Shown: positions 23,301 through 35,220 of the stretch, in pieces | Layout of the letters: each line of letters begins with the position of its first letter | Numbering within the stretch: the first letter of the stretch is position 1 | Source: Synchiropus splendidus | Taxonomy: Eukaryota > Chordata > Actinopteri > Syngnathiformes > Callionymidae | Assembly (NCBI RefSeq): GCF_027744825.2 | Contig: NW_026527055.1 | Span: 744,001-808,000, forward strand | DNA: 64,000 nt | Direction: 5' to 3' | Program-made: the position numbers and the translations under genes | Notes under the pieces: generated by a model | What the model was told of the DNA's origin: nothing | Seen by the model: the letters and a program-made list of their open reading frames with translations, nothing else | Database searches by the model: none

Positions 23301-26300
23301 GAAGTGTTTTTCTAAACTTATCAACATTTTTATGTTTGGAGTGCCGAAACCCACCTTATCTCATTCTGAAAACGCGTTCTCTGCATTGTGCTATAACTTT
23401 GCAGGGAAGCTTTAGAACATGAAATTTTCACCTCCCACTATAGCAGAAAGGGTCTTTCCATTAGTTGCATATCAAATCTAAGTTGTCTGAAGTGTTTTTC
23501 GAATGTCATCAACGTTTTTATTTTTGGTGTTCCGCAACCCACCTTATCTCAGGCTGAAAACGCGTTTTCTGCATTGTGCCTTAACTTTTCAGGGGAGCTA
23601 CAGAACATGAAATTTTCACCGCCCACTTTATTAGAAAGGGTCTTTCTAGTAGTTGCACATCAAATCTAAGCTGTCTGAAGTGTTTTTCCAAAGTTAACAT
23701 TTATATGTCTGGTGTTCCGGAACCCACCTTATCTCAGGCTGAAAACGCATTTGGTGCAATGTGCCATAACTTCTCAGCAAAGCATCAGAACATGAAATTT
23801 TCACATCCCACTATCGCAGAAAGGGTCTTTCTCATCGTTGCACATCAAATCTACGCTGTGGGAAGTGTTTTTCAAATGTTATCAACATTTTTATGTTTGG
23901 CGTTCCGAAACCCACCTGAAACGCAATTTTTGCATTGTGCCATAACTTCTCAGGGAAGCTTCAGAACATGAAATTTTAACCTCCCACTATAGCAGAAAGG
24001 GTCTTTCTCGTAGTTGCACATAAAATCGAAGCTGTCTGAAGTGATTTTCGACAGTTATCAAAATTTTTATGGTTGCCGTTCCGAATGCCACCATATCTCA
24101 GGCTGAAAGCGTGTTCTGTGCATTGTGCCATAACTTCTCAGGGAAGCTTGAGAACATGAAATTTTCCACTCCCACTATAGCAGAAAGGGTCTTTCTAGTA
24201 GTTGCACATCAAATCTAAGATTTCTGAAGTTTTTTTCGCAAGTTATCAACATTTTTTTTATGTTTGGCGTTCCGAAACCCACCTTATCTCAGGCTGAAAA
24301 CGTTTTTCGTGCATTGTGCCATAACTTCTCAGGGAAGCTTCAGAGCATTAGATTTTCACCTACCACTATAGCAGAAAGGGTCTTTCTAGTAGTTGCACAT
24401 AAAATCGAAGCTGTCCGAATTGTTTTTCGAAAGTTATCAACATTTTCATGTTTGACGTTCTGAAACCCACCTTATCAAAGGGTCAAACGCATTTTGTGCA
24501 TAGTGCCATAACTTTGCAAGGAAGCTTCATAACATGTTATTTTCACCTCCCACTATAGCAGAAGGGTCTTTCTAATAGTTGCACATCCAATCTAAGCTGT
24601 CAGAAGTTTTTTTCGAAAGTTGTCAACATTTTTATGTTTGGCGTTCCAAAACCCACCGTATCTCAGGCTTGAAATGCCTTTCGTGCTTTGTGCCATAACT
24701 TCTCAGGGAAGCTTGAGAACATGAAATGTTCACCTCCCACTATAGCAGAAAAGGTCTTTCTAGTAGTTGCACATAAAATCGAAGCAGTCTGAAGTGTTTT
24801 TCGAAAGTTATCAACATTTTTATGTTTGGCGTTTCGAAACCCACCTTATCTCAGGCTGAAAACGTGTTTTGTGCATTGTGCCATAACTTCTCAGGGAAGC
24901 TTCAGAACATGAAAATTTCACCTCCCACTATAGCAGAAAGGTTCTTTCTCGTCGTCGCACATCAAATATAATCTGTCGGAAGTGTTTTTCTAAACTTATC
25001 AACATTCATAGGTTTGGCGTTCCGAAACCCACCTTATCCCAGGCTGAAAACGCATTTGGTGCAATGTGCCATAACTTCTCAGCAAAACATCAGAACATGA
25101 AATTTTCACACCCCACTATCGCAGAAAGGGTCTTTCTCATAGTTGCACATCAAATCTAAGCTGTCTGAAGTGTTTTTCGAAAGTTATCAACATTTTTATG
25201 CTTGGCGTTCCGAATGCCACTTTATCTCAGGCTGAAAACGTGATCTGTGCATTGTGCCATACCTTCTCAAGGAAGCTTCAGAACATGACATTTTCACCTC
25301 CCACTATAGCAGAAAGGGTCTTTCTAGTAGTTGCACATCAAATCTAAGCAGTCTGAAGTGTTTTTTGAAAGTTATCAACATTTTTATGCTTGGCGTTCCA
25401 AAACCCACTGCATCTCAGGCTTTAGACGTGTTTTTTATGCATTGTGCCATAACTTCTCTGGGAAGCTTCAGAACATGAAATTTTCACCTCCCACTATAGC
25501 AGAAAGGGTTTTTCTATTAGTTGCACATAAAATCTAAGCAGTCTGAAGTGTTTTTCGAAAGTTATCAAAATTTTTATGTTTGGCGTTTCGAAACCCACCT
25601 TATCAAAGGGTGAAAGCGCATTTTGTGCATAGTGCCATAACTTTGCAGGGAAGCTTCATAACATGTTATTTTCACCTCCCACTATAGCAGAAAGGGTCTT
25701 TCTAATAGTTGCACATCCAATATAAGCTGTCAGAAGTTTTTTTTTCGAAAGTTGTCAACACATTTATGTTTGGCATTCCAAAACCCACCGTATGTCAGGC
25801 TTAAAACGCATTTTGTGCATTGTCCCATAACTTCTCAGGGATGCTTCAGAACATGAAATTTTCACCACCCACTATAGCAGAAAGGGTCTTTCTAGTAGGT
25901 ACACATCAAATCGAAGCAGTCTAAAGTGTTTTTCTAAAGTTATCAACATTTTTATGTTTGGCGTTCCGAAACCCACCCTGTCTTAGGCTGAAAATGCCTT
26001 TCGTGCATTGTGCCATAACTTCTCAGGGAAGTTTCAGAACATGAAATTTTCACCTCCCACTATTACAGAAAGGCTCTATCTAGTAGTTGCACATCAATTC
26101 TAAGCTGTCTGTAGTGTTTTTCGAAAGTTGTCAACATTTTTATGTTTGGCGTTCCGAAACCCACCTTATCTCAGGCTGAAAACGTGCTTTGTGCATTGTG
26201 CCATAACTTCTCAGGGAAGCTTCAGAACACGAAAATTTCACCTCCCACTATAGCAGAAAGGGTTTTTGTAGTAGTTGCACATGAAATCGAAGTAGTCTGA

Positions 26301-28650
26301 AGTGTTTTTCGAAAGTTATCAACATTTTTATGTTTGGCGTTCTAAAACCCAACGCTTCTCAGGCTTAAAAGGCGTTTTGTCCATTGTGCCATCACTTCTC
26401 AGAGAAGCTATAGAACATGAAATTTTCACCACCCACTATAGCAGAAAGGGTGTTTTTACTAATTGCACATCAAATCTAAGCAGTCTGAAGTGGTTTTCGA
26501 AAGTTATCAACATTTGTATGTTTGACTTTCCGAAACCCACATTATCTCAGGCTGAAAACGTGTTTTGTGCATTGTGCCATAACTTCTCAGGGAAGCTTCA
26601 GAACATGACAATTTCACCTCCCACTATAGCAGAAAGGGGTTTTCTAGTAGTTGCACATCAAATCTAAGCATTCTGAAGTGTTTTTCAAGAGTTATCAACA
26701 TTTTTGTGTTTGGCATTCCGAAACCCACCTTATCTCAGGCTGAAAACGTGTTTTGTGTATTTGCCATAACTTCTCAGGGAAGCTTGAGATCATGAAATTT
26801 TCACCTCCCACTATAGCAGAAAGGCTCTTGCGAGTAGTTGCACATCAAATCTAAGCAGTCTGAAGTTTTTTTTGAAAGTTATCAACATTTTTATGTTTGG
26901 CGATCCGAAACCCACTTTATCAAAGGGTGAAAACGCATTTTGTGCATAGAGCCATAACTTCTAAGGGAAGATTCAGAAAATGAAATTTTCACCTCCCACT
27001 ATAGCAGAAAGGGTTTTTCTAGTAGTTGCACATAAAATCGAAGCAGTCTGAAGTGTTTTTCGAAAGTTATCAACATTTTTATGTTTGGCGTTCCAAAACC
27101 CAATGCTTCTCAGGCTTAAAACGCGTTTTGTCCATTGTGCCATCACGTCTCAGGGAAGTTTCAGAACATGAAATTTTCACCACCCACTATAGCAGATAGG
27201 GTCTTTTTACTAATTGCACATCAAATCGAAGCAGTCTCAAGTGTTTTTCGAAAGTTATCAACATTTGTATGTTTGGCTTTCCGAAACCCACCTTATCTCA
27301 GGCTGAAAATGCGTTTTATGCATTGTGCCATAACTTCTCAGTGAAGCTTCAAAACATGAAAATTTCACCTCCCACTATAGCGGAAAGGGTCTTTCTAGTA
27401 GTAGCAGATCAAATCTAAGCTGTCTGAAGTGTTTTTTGAAAGTTATCAACATTTTTATGTTTGGCGTTCCAAAACCCACCTTATCTCAGGCTTAAAACGC
27501 GTTTTGTGCTTTGTGCCATAACTTCTCTGGGAAGCTTCAGAAATGGAAAATTTCACCTCCCACTATAGCCGAAAGGCTCTTTCTCGTCGTTGCACATCAA
27601 ATATAAGCTGTTTGAAGTGTTTTTCGAAAGTTATCAAAATATATTGGTTTGGCATTCCGAAACCCACCAATTCTCAGGCTGAAAACGCTTTTTTTGCAAT
27701 GTGCCATAACTGCTTAGCCAAACTTCAGAACATGAAATTTTCACCTCCCACTAAAGCAGAAAGGGTCTTTCTCGTAGTCGCACATCAAGTTTAAGCTGTC
27801 TGAAGTGTTTTTCGAAAGTTATCAACGTTTTTATGTTTGGCGTTCTGAAACCCACCTTGTCTCACGCTTAAAACGCGTATTGTGCATTGTGCCACAACTT
27901 CTCAGTGAAGCTTCAGAACATTAAATTTTCACCACCCACTATCGCAGAAAGGGTCTTTCTACTAGTTGCAAATCAAATCTAAGGAGTGTGAAGTGTTTTT
28001 CGAAAGTTATCTTCATTTTTATGTTTGGCGTTCCGAAACCCACGTTATCAAAGCGTGAAAACGCATTTTGTGCATAGTGCCATAACTTCTCAGGGAAGCT
28101 TCAGATCATGAAATTTTCACCTCCCGCTATTGCAGAAAGGGTCTTTCTAGTAGTTGCATCACAAATATAAGCAGTCTGAAGTGCTTTTCGAAAGTTATCA
28201 ACATTTTTATGTTTGGCGTTCCAAAACCCACCTCATCTCAGGCTGAAAACGCGTTTTGTGCATTTTGCCATAACTTCTCATGGAAGCTTCAGAACATGAA
28301 ATATTCACATCCCACTATCGAAGAAATGGTCTTTCTAGTAGTTGCACATCAAATCTAAGCTGTCTGAAGTGTTTTTTGAAAGTTATCAACATTTTTATGT
28401 TTGCTTTTCCGAAACCCACCTTATCTCAGGCTGAAAACGCATTTTGTGCAATGTACCATAACTTCTCAGCGAAACTTCAGAACATAAAATTTTCAAATCC
28501 CACTATAGCAGAAAGTGTCTTTCTCGTAGTTGCACATCAAATCTAAGCTGTCTGAATTGTTTTTCGAAAGTTATCAACATTTCTGAAATCGCGTTTTCTG
28601 CATTGTGCCATAACTTTTCAGGGACGCTTCAGAACATGGAATTTTCACCT
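20318..28650. repeat. 188-bp satellite array B (about 44 monomers) with higher-order repeats
   Basis: Same monomer as array A. Most units here read ataacttctcaggg and, toward the right, tttttcgaaagttatc. Rare variants recur at whole-monomer distances: tagatgtacattatatgcaa at 20641 and 21581 (940 bp, 5 units); gaagcttcataacatgttat at 24521 and 25650 (1129 bp, 6 units); tttcgtgctttg at 23001 and 24679 (1678 bp, 9 units with a small loss). These spacings show higher-order repeats formed by unequal exchange. The array ends in a truncated unit at about 28580 and a last partial unit. Confidence 0.95.
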
Positions 28651-28707
28651 TACAACCGGTAACTTACTCCAAAGTTTTTGTGTATTTTCTTCATCATAGC
28701 GAGAATC

Positions 28708-29660
28708 ATGGCGGCTACTGTGGGTACAGTGACGCCTTTCGATGCCGGTACGCATTCATTGGAAGACTATTGTGAAATTTTGGAACATTTTTTCATCGCG
28801 AACGGCATTGAAGATGACGATAAACAGCGCTCAGTGTTGCTCAGCAGTGACAGCGACCCGGCATATGCGGTGATGAGGAACCTGTTGAGTCCCGAAAAAA
28901 CAGGGGATCGTTCGTATGCTGATCTGGTCATCCTTTTGAGGAATCATTTCCATCCGAAACCGAGTGAGATTATGCAACGATGGAAGTTTAACTCTCGGAA
29001 TGGAAGGACTGAAGAGACCGTTTTTGACTACGTGGCGGAGCTAAGGAAATGGTTCAGGATTGTCACTATGGTGAGACACTGACCGTGATGCTGAGAGACC
29101 GCTTGGTGTGTGGGATTAACGACGACAGGATAAAGAGGAAGCTGCTGTCGGAGGATGGACTAACATTTGACATAGCATTCAAAGTGGCCTTGGTGATGGA
29201 CGCTGCAGATAGAGACTTGGTGAACCTACGAGGTGTGAAGGACTCACTCCAAGGAAGTGGATCATCACCGGTCAACAAAGTGGAAGAGACGCGGGCAATG
29301 TCCATGGAGTCGAGAAGGTGCTACATATGTGGTGGAGAGACTCACTTGGCCAAAGGTTGCCGGTTTGCGGAGGTCAGATGTCATAACTGTGGAAAAGTGG
29401 GTCACTTAAAGACAGTCTGTAAAAGTATGACAGAGGTGAGGGAGACAAAACAAACAAGAAAAAGGGGGAAAGGTACAACGCATCGAACAAATTTCATGCA
29501 GGAGAAGGATGACAGTGAAAATGAAGAGATGTTTACAGTGACAGATAAAAGAAGACGCAGCAGTGAGGAACTGGACATTCCTAGAGTAGAGCCGATTAAA
29601 AAAGTGTTGAGGGTAAATGGAAAGAAGGTGGTTTTTGTGGTAGACCGGCTGCACTTACAC
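28708..29660 (+). pseudogene. Gypsy gag with two CCHC zinc knuckles
   Basis: Starts MAATVGTVTPFDAGTHSLED and continues as a helical capsid-type region. A frameshift lies near 29055; the second frame opens at 29049 and runs to 29664. At about 29320-29420 it encodes two knuckles of the form C-x2-C-x4-H-x4-C (CYICGGETHLAKGC and CHNCGKVGHLKTVC), which bind element RNA in the family. A basic linker follows (RKRGKGTTHR). The start codon was chosen because it begins the conserved gag N-terminus; an upstream in-frame ATG at 28678 only adds a hydrophobic leader. Confidence 0.82.
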
Positions 29661-29976
29661 TATTAAGGCTCAACAGATGGTTGACATGTTAGTGAAAAAC
29701 AGAACTAACACTAAACTAGTGGATTGCAAGATAAAGTTAAAAACATATGGAGGTCATCAGGTTCCAGTGGTGGGGGCAATTAAGGTCAAGGTTGAACACG
29801 ATGATAAGATCAAATGGCTGCCTGTCATTGTTGTGAATGGTTCAGGAGCAAGTCTTCTGGCCAGAGGCTGGATGAAAGCATTCCAGATAGAGGGGCAGTT
29901 TGTCCACAAAACAGATGAGGTGGACAGTTCCCTGCCGATTTCTCCCGACATGAGAAGGTATTCAAAGAAGAGTTAG
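29600..29976 (+). pseudogene. Gypsy aspartic protease, broken at the active site
   Basis: The frame reads VNGKKVVFVVD and then loses register exactly where the family has its Asp-Thr/Ser-Gly active site, consistent with a 2-base loss near 29644. The downstream half is open in the other frame from 29677 (KLKTYGGHQVPVVGAIKVKV, LPVIVVNGSGASLLARGWM). A further frameshift near 29960 cuts the link to RT, and the L2 insertion follows at about 30070. The protease would process the polyprotein; this one cannot. Confidence 0.7.
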
Positions 29977-30064
29977 GGTCATTAAGGGGGACGACAGCCA
30001 AGATTCATGTGGTTCAGAATGCCACGCCCTTTACAAACCCAGGTCGGTTCCATTTGCCATTAAA

Positions 30065-32746
30065 AGAAAATCAGAATCAGAATCAGAATCAGAATCAGAA
30101 TCAGAATCAGAATCAAATTTATTGCCATGGTCAGTGGGGAGCCCACTGACTAGGAATGTGCCTTGGAATAAAGTGCAACAAAAAAAAAAATAAAATAAAA
30201 TAAAATAAAATAAAATAAAATAAAATAAATAGAATAACATTACACAAGGCTGTTCATGAATTTAACAGTCTGACGGCCGAGGGAAAGAAGCTGTTCCTGT
30301 GACGGGAGGTTCTGGTCTGGATGGACCGTAGCCTCCTGCCAGAGGGAAGAGGAACAAACAGTCTATGTCCAGGGTGAGAAGGGTCGGCTCTGATCCGACC
30401 TGCATGTCTCTGGGTCCTAGAGGCATACAGGTCATGAAGAGGTGGCAGGCTGCAACCGATCACCTTCTCAGCAGAACCTACGATGCGCTGCAGTCTGCTC
30501 TTGTCCCTGGAGGTGGCACTGTTGAACCAGACGGTGATAGAGGAGGTGAGGATGGACTGGATGATGGCCGTGTAGAACTCCACCAGCAACTTCGTCGGCA
30601 GTCGTAGTTTACGTAGCTGCCTCAGAAAGAACATTCTCTGCTGGGCCTTCCTGATGAGGGACCTGATGGTTGGCTCCCATTTGAGGTCCTCAGTGATGGT
30701 GGTAGGAAGCAGATCCTGGCATAGGTTCCTGGGCAGTCCTGATGCTCCAGAACAAAATGAAGGGCCTGGTTCACTGCATCGTCCACAGATCTGTTGGCTC
30801 TGTAGGCAAACTGCAATGAGTCCAGGTGAGAAGCAGTGATGGACTTCAGGTGAGAGAGAACCAGGCGCTCAAAGGACTTCATGACCACAGACGTCAGTGC
30901 CACCGGTCTGTAGTCATTCAGTCCTGTGATCCTGGCCTTCTTGGGAACAGGGATGATAGTGGAGGACTTAAAGCAGGCAGGTACATAACAGGACACCAAG
31001 GAAGCATTGAAGATGTCAGTGAACACTGGAGCCAGCTCAGCAGCACAATGATTCAGGATGGCAGGGGAAACTCTGTCCGGACCTGCCGCCTTCCGAAGGT
31101 TCAGCCTCCTGAACTGAGTGCGCACGTCTTGCTCCATGATGTCAAGAGAAAGAGGGGGGAGGTGAGGGGGTGGCTCATCAAAAGTGACTGTGATCTTTGC
31201 TGTCTCAGTGACATCATTGGTCTAAGTTGTGTCACTAAGAGACAGCACAGTCCTTTGTTTGAAAGTGGAACATGGGGCTGGAGAGACCACAGAGGTGTTG
31301 GTGCAAAATGGCTGCTCAAAGCGACAATAGAAGTTGTTCAGGTCCTGTGCAAGAGCGAGGTTGTTCAGACTGTGGGGGGCACGTGGCTTGTAGTTAGTGA
31401 TCACCTTGAGCCCTCTCCACACCGCAGCCGAGTCATTGGCTGAGAACTGCTGCGTGAGTTTGTCAGAGTATACGGCCTTAGCTTTCTTCAGCTCCCTCTG
31501 AAACCGATACTTCAGCTCTTTGTAGCAGTTCCTGTCCCCACTCTTGCGAGCTGCCTCCTTCTCCCGTCTAATCTGGCTGAGTTTAGTTGTGAACCAAGGT
31601 TTGTCATTTGCATAACTCACCTTCGTGCGCGTTGGAACTATGCACTCTTCACAGTAGCTGATCCATGAAGTCACAGTGTCTGTATACTCATCCAGATTAT
31701 TGGTCGCAGCCCTGAACACCTCCCAGTCTGTGGTCTCCATGCAAGACTGCAGCTCCTCTTTAGCTTCACTTGTCCAGATCTTCATGCTCCTCACAACAGG
31801 CTTTGCCAGCTTCAGCTTCTGCTTGTATGTAGGAACAAGATGAACCATCAAGTGGTCAGAGAGTCCCAGTGCAGCTCGAGGGAGGGCGGTATAGGAGTTG
31901 CGGAGCGATGAGTAACAGTGATCCAGCACGCTCTGCTCTCTGGTGGGACATTTTACAACCTGCCTGTACCTGGGAAGCTCCTCACTCAGATTTGCCTTGT
32001 TGAAGTCACCAAGCACAATCACAGGAGAGTCCGGGAAAGTTCGCTCCACATGCAGGACCTGATCCGCGAGCGCACTCTGAGCCTCACGTACATCCGCGCT
32101 GGGCGGGATATATACGGCAGCCAGAATGAATGAAGCGAACTCACGTGGGGAGTAAAACGGCTTACAGTTTACGATCAGACATTCCAGAGAGGGAGAGCAG
32201 TGCTGGAAGATCACCGTCACGTCCGTACACCAGCGATTGTTGATGTAGAAACACAGTCCTCCGCCTTTGGTTTTGCCGGTGAGCTCCGGAACCCGGTCCG
32301 CGCGGTGAAGCTGGAAACCCTCCAGATGAAGCGCAGTGTCCGGGATGAGATCGCTCAACCACGTCTCCGTGAAACACAAAACACAAGAGGAGGAGAAGTC
32401 TCTGTTCCGTCTCAACATCAGCGCCAGCTCATCCATCTTATTGCTGAGCGAGCGGACGTTGGAGAGGATTATCCCGGGAAGTGGAGTGCGCGATCCTCTT
32501 CGACGAAGGCGAATGAGCGCACCGGCACGTTTCCCTCTCCTCCTCAGTTTCTTCCGCCCCGCCAAAAGATGAACTAACTCCGCAACTGACACCAAAAATA
32601 CTGGTAGTAAGTCAGACGGAGTCATAGCCCTGATGTTCATCAACTGATCTCGTGTGTAAGAACACGCAGATGCTCCATCAAAACCCAAAAATAAACAAAA
32701 TAACATGCACGGTAATTCCAGGCCAGCCTTCGTCGGCGCCATCTTG
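30065..32746 (-). mobile_element. L2/CR1-type LINE copy 1, 5'-truncated, inserted in the Gypsy element
   Basis: Antisense to its host. The 3' end lies at 30071-30114 as eight TCAGAA hexamers (TTCTGA on the element strand), followed by a (AAAAT)n run at 30183-30228, both shared with copy 2. The coding strand has the endonuclease and linker (32742-31222) with [29 protein letters not shown] and [11 protein letters not shown]. Then come a frameshift, RT pieces (31137-30622) and the C-terminus (30634-30254). Relative to copy 2 it lacks 486 bp (copy 2 positions 55915-56400), which removes the RT catalytic FADD box. An A+T-rich filler of about 50 bp separates its 5' end from Gypsy sequence. Confidence 0.88.
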
Positions 32747-32796
32747 AATTAATTAATTATTTAATTTAATTTTTAATTTCCATTTAATTAATTAAA

Positions 32797-33600
32797 TGGA
32801 AATGGAACTTCAGAGACTAGTAGAGGAAAGAATATTGGAACCTGTGAAGTTCTCTGAATGGGCAGCACCTATTGTGCCTGTGTTCAAACCTGATGGTAGC
32901 GCGAGGATTTGTGGAGTTTATAAATTAACAGTGAACAAAGTCTCCACGACCAAACAGTATCCGATTCCAACAATGGAGGATATGATGGCAAGCCTGGCAG
33001 GGCGGCAGAAGTTCACAAAACTCGATATGAGCCATGCATATCAGCAAATAGTCATTGAAGAGAAATCAAGGACGTTTGTGAGCGTCAACACTCACAGAGG
33101 TCTTTTTACATATAAACGTCTGCCTTTTGGACTAAGCTCCAGTCCTGCTATTTTGTGTATATACTTTTTATTTAATTTTTAGTGCATGCTTGATTGTTTT
33201 TTTTTTTTTTTTTTTATATATATTCTTTTGTACATTGTTTGCACCAAGGGAGTAGCGCTCAAATTTCGTTGTACACTGTACAAGGACAATAAAGGCTATT
33301 CTATTCTATAACGCACCATGGAGAATGTACTCCAAGGTATGGCAAATGTGGCAGTGTATTTAGACGACATTATATTGAGAGGAAAAGATGACAGCTCTCA
33401 TCTGCAAACACTCAACGAAGTGCTGCAGAGGTTGGAGGATAAAGGGCTGCGGTTGAAACGGAGCAAATGTCAGTTCATGGAAAACAAATTAACATTCTTG
33501 GGTCATCAGGTGGACAGGACAGGCCTGCATCCAATGTCAGCGAAGGTCAAAGCAGTCCAAGAAGCTCTGGTAGCACGTTCTGTGAGCGAACTTAACCCTC
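32797..33600 (+). pseudogene. Gypsy reverse transcriptase
   Basis: First part (32797-33155): ELQRLVEERILEPVKFSEWA, the finger region FKPDGSARIC, KFTKLDMSHAYQQI with the first catalytic Asp, and TYKRLPFGLSSSPAI. It is cut by the short insertion at about 33156-33311. The second part resumes at 33318 with MENVLQG and VAVYLDDIIL (the YxDD box, both Asp intact), then LKRSKCQFMENKLTFLGHQV. It stops at the piggyBac target site at 33592. The domain itself is well kept, so the insertions are what destroyed it. Confidence 0.88.
33156..33311 (+). mobile_element. Short LINE/SINE 3' tail inserted in Gypsy RT
   Basis: About 155 bp of non-Gypsy sequence that ends agcgctcaaatttcgttgtacactgtac, aaggacaataaagg and ctattctattcta. 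The combination of a TTTCGTTGTAC segment, AATAAAGG and a TATTC-type tail is typical of fish LINE and SINE 3' ends. A T-rich run lies at 33197-33216. Gypsy RT reading resumes right after it at acgcaccatggag. Clear target duplications were not identified. Confidence 0.6.
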
Positions 33601-35216
33601 GTATTATGTTGAAAAAAAATTACATTGATTCTGTTGCGGGTCATTTTGACACACACTGTGTAAATCCACTCAAAACAGTCAAAAAAAAAGATTGAACCAA
33701 TAACATCTTCATTTTAGAATATATAAACATTTGTAAAAGAGACATAGAACACATTTTCAATTTCAACACTATATTTAAGAGCAATTTAAGTTTTTCCCTC
33801 CTCACGAACACTTTTATTTTCATTTAACTTGCCCCATTTTTTAATGTTCAACATGTTCAATGCTCTCCACATGATGGACAGAATGTAACTGTGTGCGTTT
33901 TAAAGATGTAATTATTGCATTTCACAAAACAGGTACTTGTTTTTCTCTCATCTCGGGACGCACAGATCTGGCATCTTTTCCGTTTCTTCACACCTGTATC
34001 CAATGCATCCATTGCAGATTGGTTGGGTGATGTGAGCTTGACCTTTTCGATGACAGTGGCAGCTGCTGGGCATCGAGGTGGCCTTGCTCGACTCTGCATC
34101 TTGGGAGTGACAAGTGCTTTGCCAAGTTCTTCCAGGAAAAGCCGACGTTGGTACAGTTTGCTGGCATTCACCTGCTGGTTGATTTCAGTCCATGGGACAT
34201 AGGCATTGTAAGCAGACACATCCACGATGTTGTAGAAAATCACCAAGGGCCAATGGGCAGTCTTGCGCTGGCAGCTGTATGTTGCTGTGACTTTGTCCAG
34301 ATTGTCAACTCCTTTTTTGGTGGAGTTGTTGTCCAGGATCATTTGTTGCTTCATGTCTTCTCTTATGCTGAGAGATGCATCTCTGTGCATTTTGCTCATT
34401 ACAAGAACATTCTTGTTTGTCTTTGGGCAGTGTGAAACAACTGTTGCTTTGTCACTGAAAGCAAATATTGAGGAATGCAGAGGTCTGCCCTGCACCTTCA
34501 GAATTTCTTTGGGAAGGTCTGGCTTATTTCTTCTGACTGTTCCCACTGTTCAGCTTTCTCCTCTGAAGTTAATTTCCAAGGAGATAGGATGTAAATGTAA
34601 ATGTGACGTCACATGTGATGTTATGACCTTCCACTCATCACCACACGCATCCCCTGATTCTTCTCGGGTGCTTCTCCAGGTAGCTTTACAGTGTATACTT
34701 GCATTTTCCAGACATAGCCAGATTTTGCATCACAGGGCCACCCATATTTTGATGCCATACTTGGCGGGCTTGTTGGGCATGTACTGTAAACCCTCTGTAG
34801 CTCATTTTTGGTGTGTTTGTCAAAAAGAATACATGAGAACACTGACAAGAAGAAGGGAGAGAAAGTTTCTCCTCTACACACAGCTGGGTCCAAATGGCTA
34901 TTCAGAGGCAATCAAAATACACATAGCTGGGCAGTCTAAATAGGTATATCATAAAGACGTGTTTATTTTTGATCTGAACAGCCACTTACCCACATTAAAG
35001 AATCCGGGTCAAAATGACCCGCAATATCATCTTTGTATACAAACTCTGTACAGACATGTCACTAGACATCAAAGTGTCCAGATTTTACACACCTGTTCAT
35101 GATCCTTGATGAGGAAAAGTCACAAAATTTAATGAAGAAAAAGTAAGGATAACCACTACTTTTTTTTAACACAAAAACGGATATGGGTCAAATTGACCCT
35201 TAGCATAATACGAGGG
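33596..35216 (-). mobile_element. piggyBac-type DNA transposon, 1621 bp
   Basis: Terminal inverted repeats ccctcgtattatg (33596-33608) and cataatacgaggg (35204-35216). The left flank is TTAA (33592-33595), the piggyBac target; the right flank is TGAA (35217-35220), a one-base change from TTAA. Gypsy coding sequence continues across the element if one copy of the target is removed. Near the ends are gggtcattttgac and the palindromes gggtcaaaatgaccc (about 35007) and gggtcaaattgaccc (about 35185), candidate transposase binding sites. The transposase gene is on the minus strand and is broken. Confidence 0.9.
33857..34911 (-). pseudogene. piggyBac transposase (PGBD-like), broken
   Basis: The upstream part (34911-34621) has KYGWPCDAKSGYVWKMQVYT and GEAPEKNQGMRVVM, the start of the DDE core. 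The adjoining stretch that should hold the next catalytic Asp is scrambled and has stops. The second part (34546-33857) is open: GTVRRNKPDLPKEI, FYNIVDVSAYNAYVPW with an Asp of the core, and a C-terminal Cys-rich domain (RCQICASRDERKTS, CPSCGEH) that binds the element ends. The N-terminus is absent. Inactive as an enzyme, though the DNA-binding domain is intact. Confidence 0.85.
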
Positions 35217-35220
35217 TGAA

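Noticed and set aside
394..28546. Dozens of 60-130-codon open frames on both strands in the satellite arrays with a recurring peptide (for example FMFGVPEPTLSQAENAFSAL).
   Set aside because: They follow from the 188-bp monomer. The unit length is not a multiple of 3, so frames rotate and stop within one to two units, and no start or splice context is conserved.
1..28650. A CENP-B box in the satellite monomer.
   Set aside because: No monomer was seen with the TTCG-A-CGGG core. The tttttcgaaagtt stretch has TTCG but no CGGG at the needed distance.
28580..28707. A 5' LTR and primer-binding site for the Gypsy element.
   Set aside because: Only about 57 bp separate satellite from the gag start, and no match to the sequence after 37327 was seen.
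30826..32577. Plus-strand open frames of up to 205 codons across 30.3-32.6 kb and 55.5-58.3 kb.
   Set aside because: They are antisense to the L2 ORF and occur in both copies only because the coding sequence is shared.
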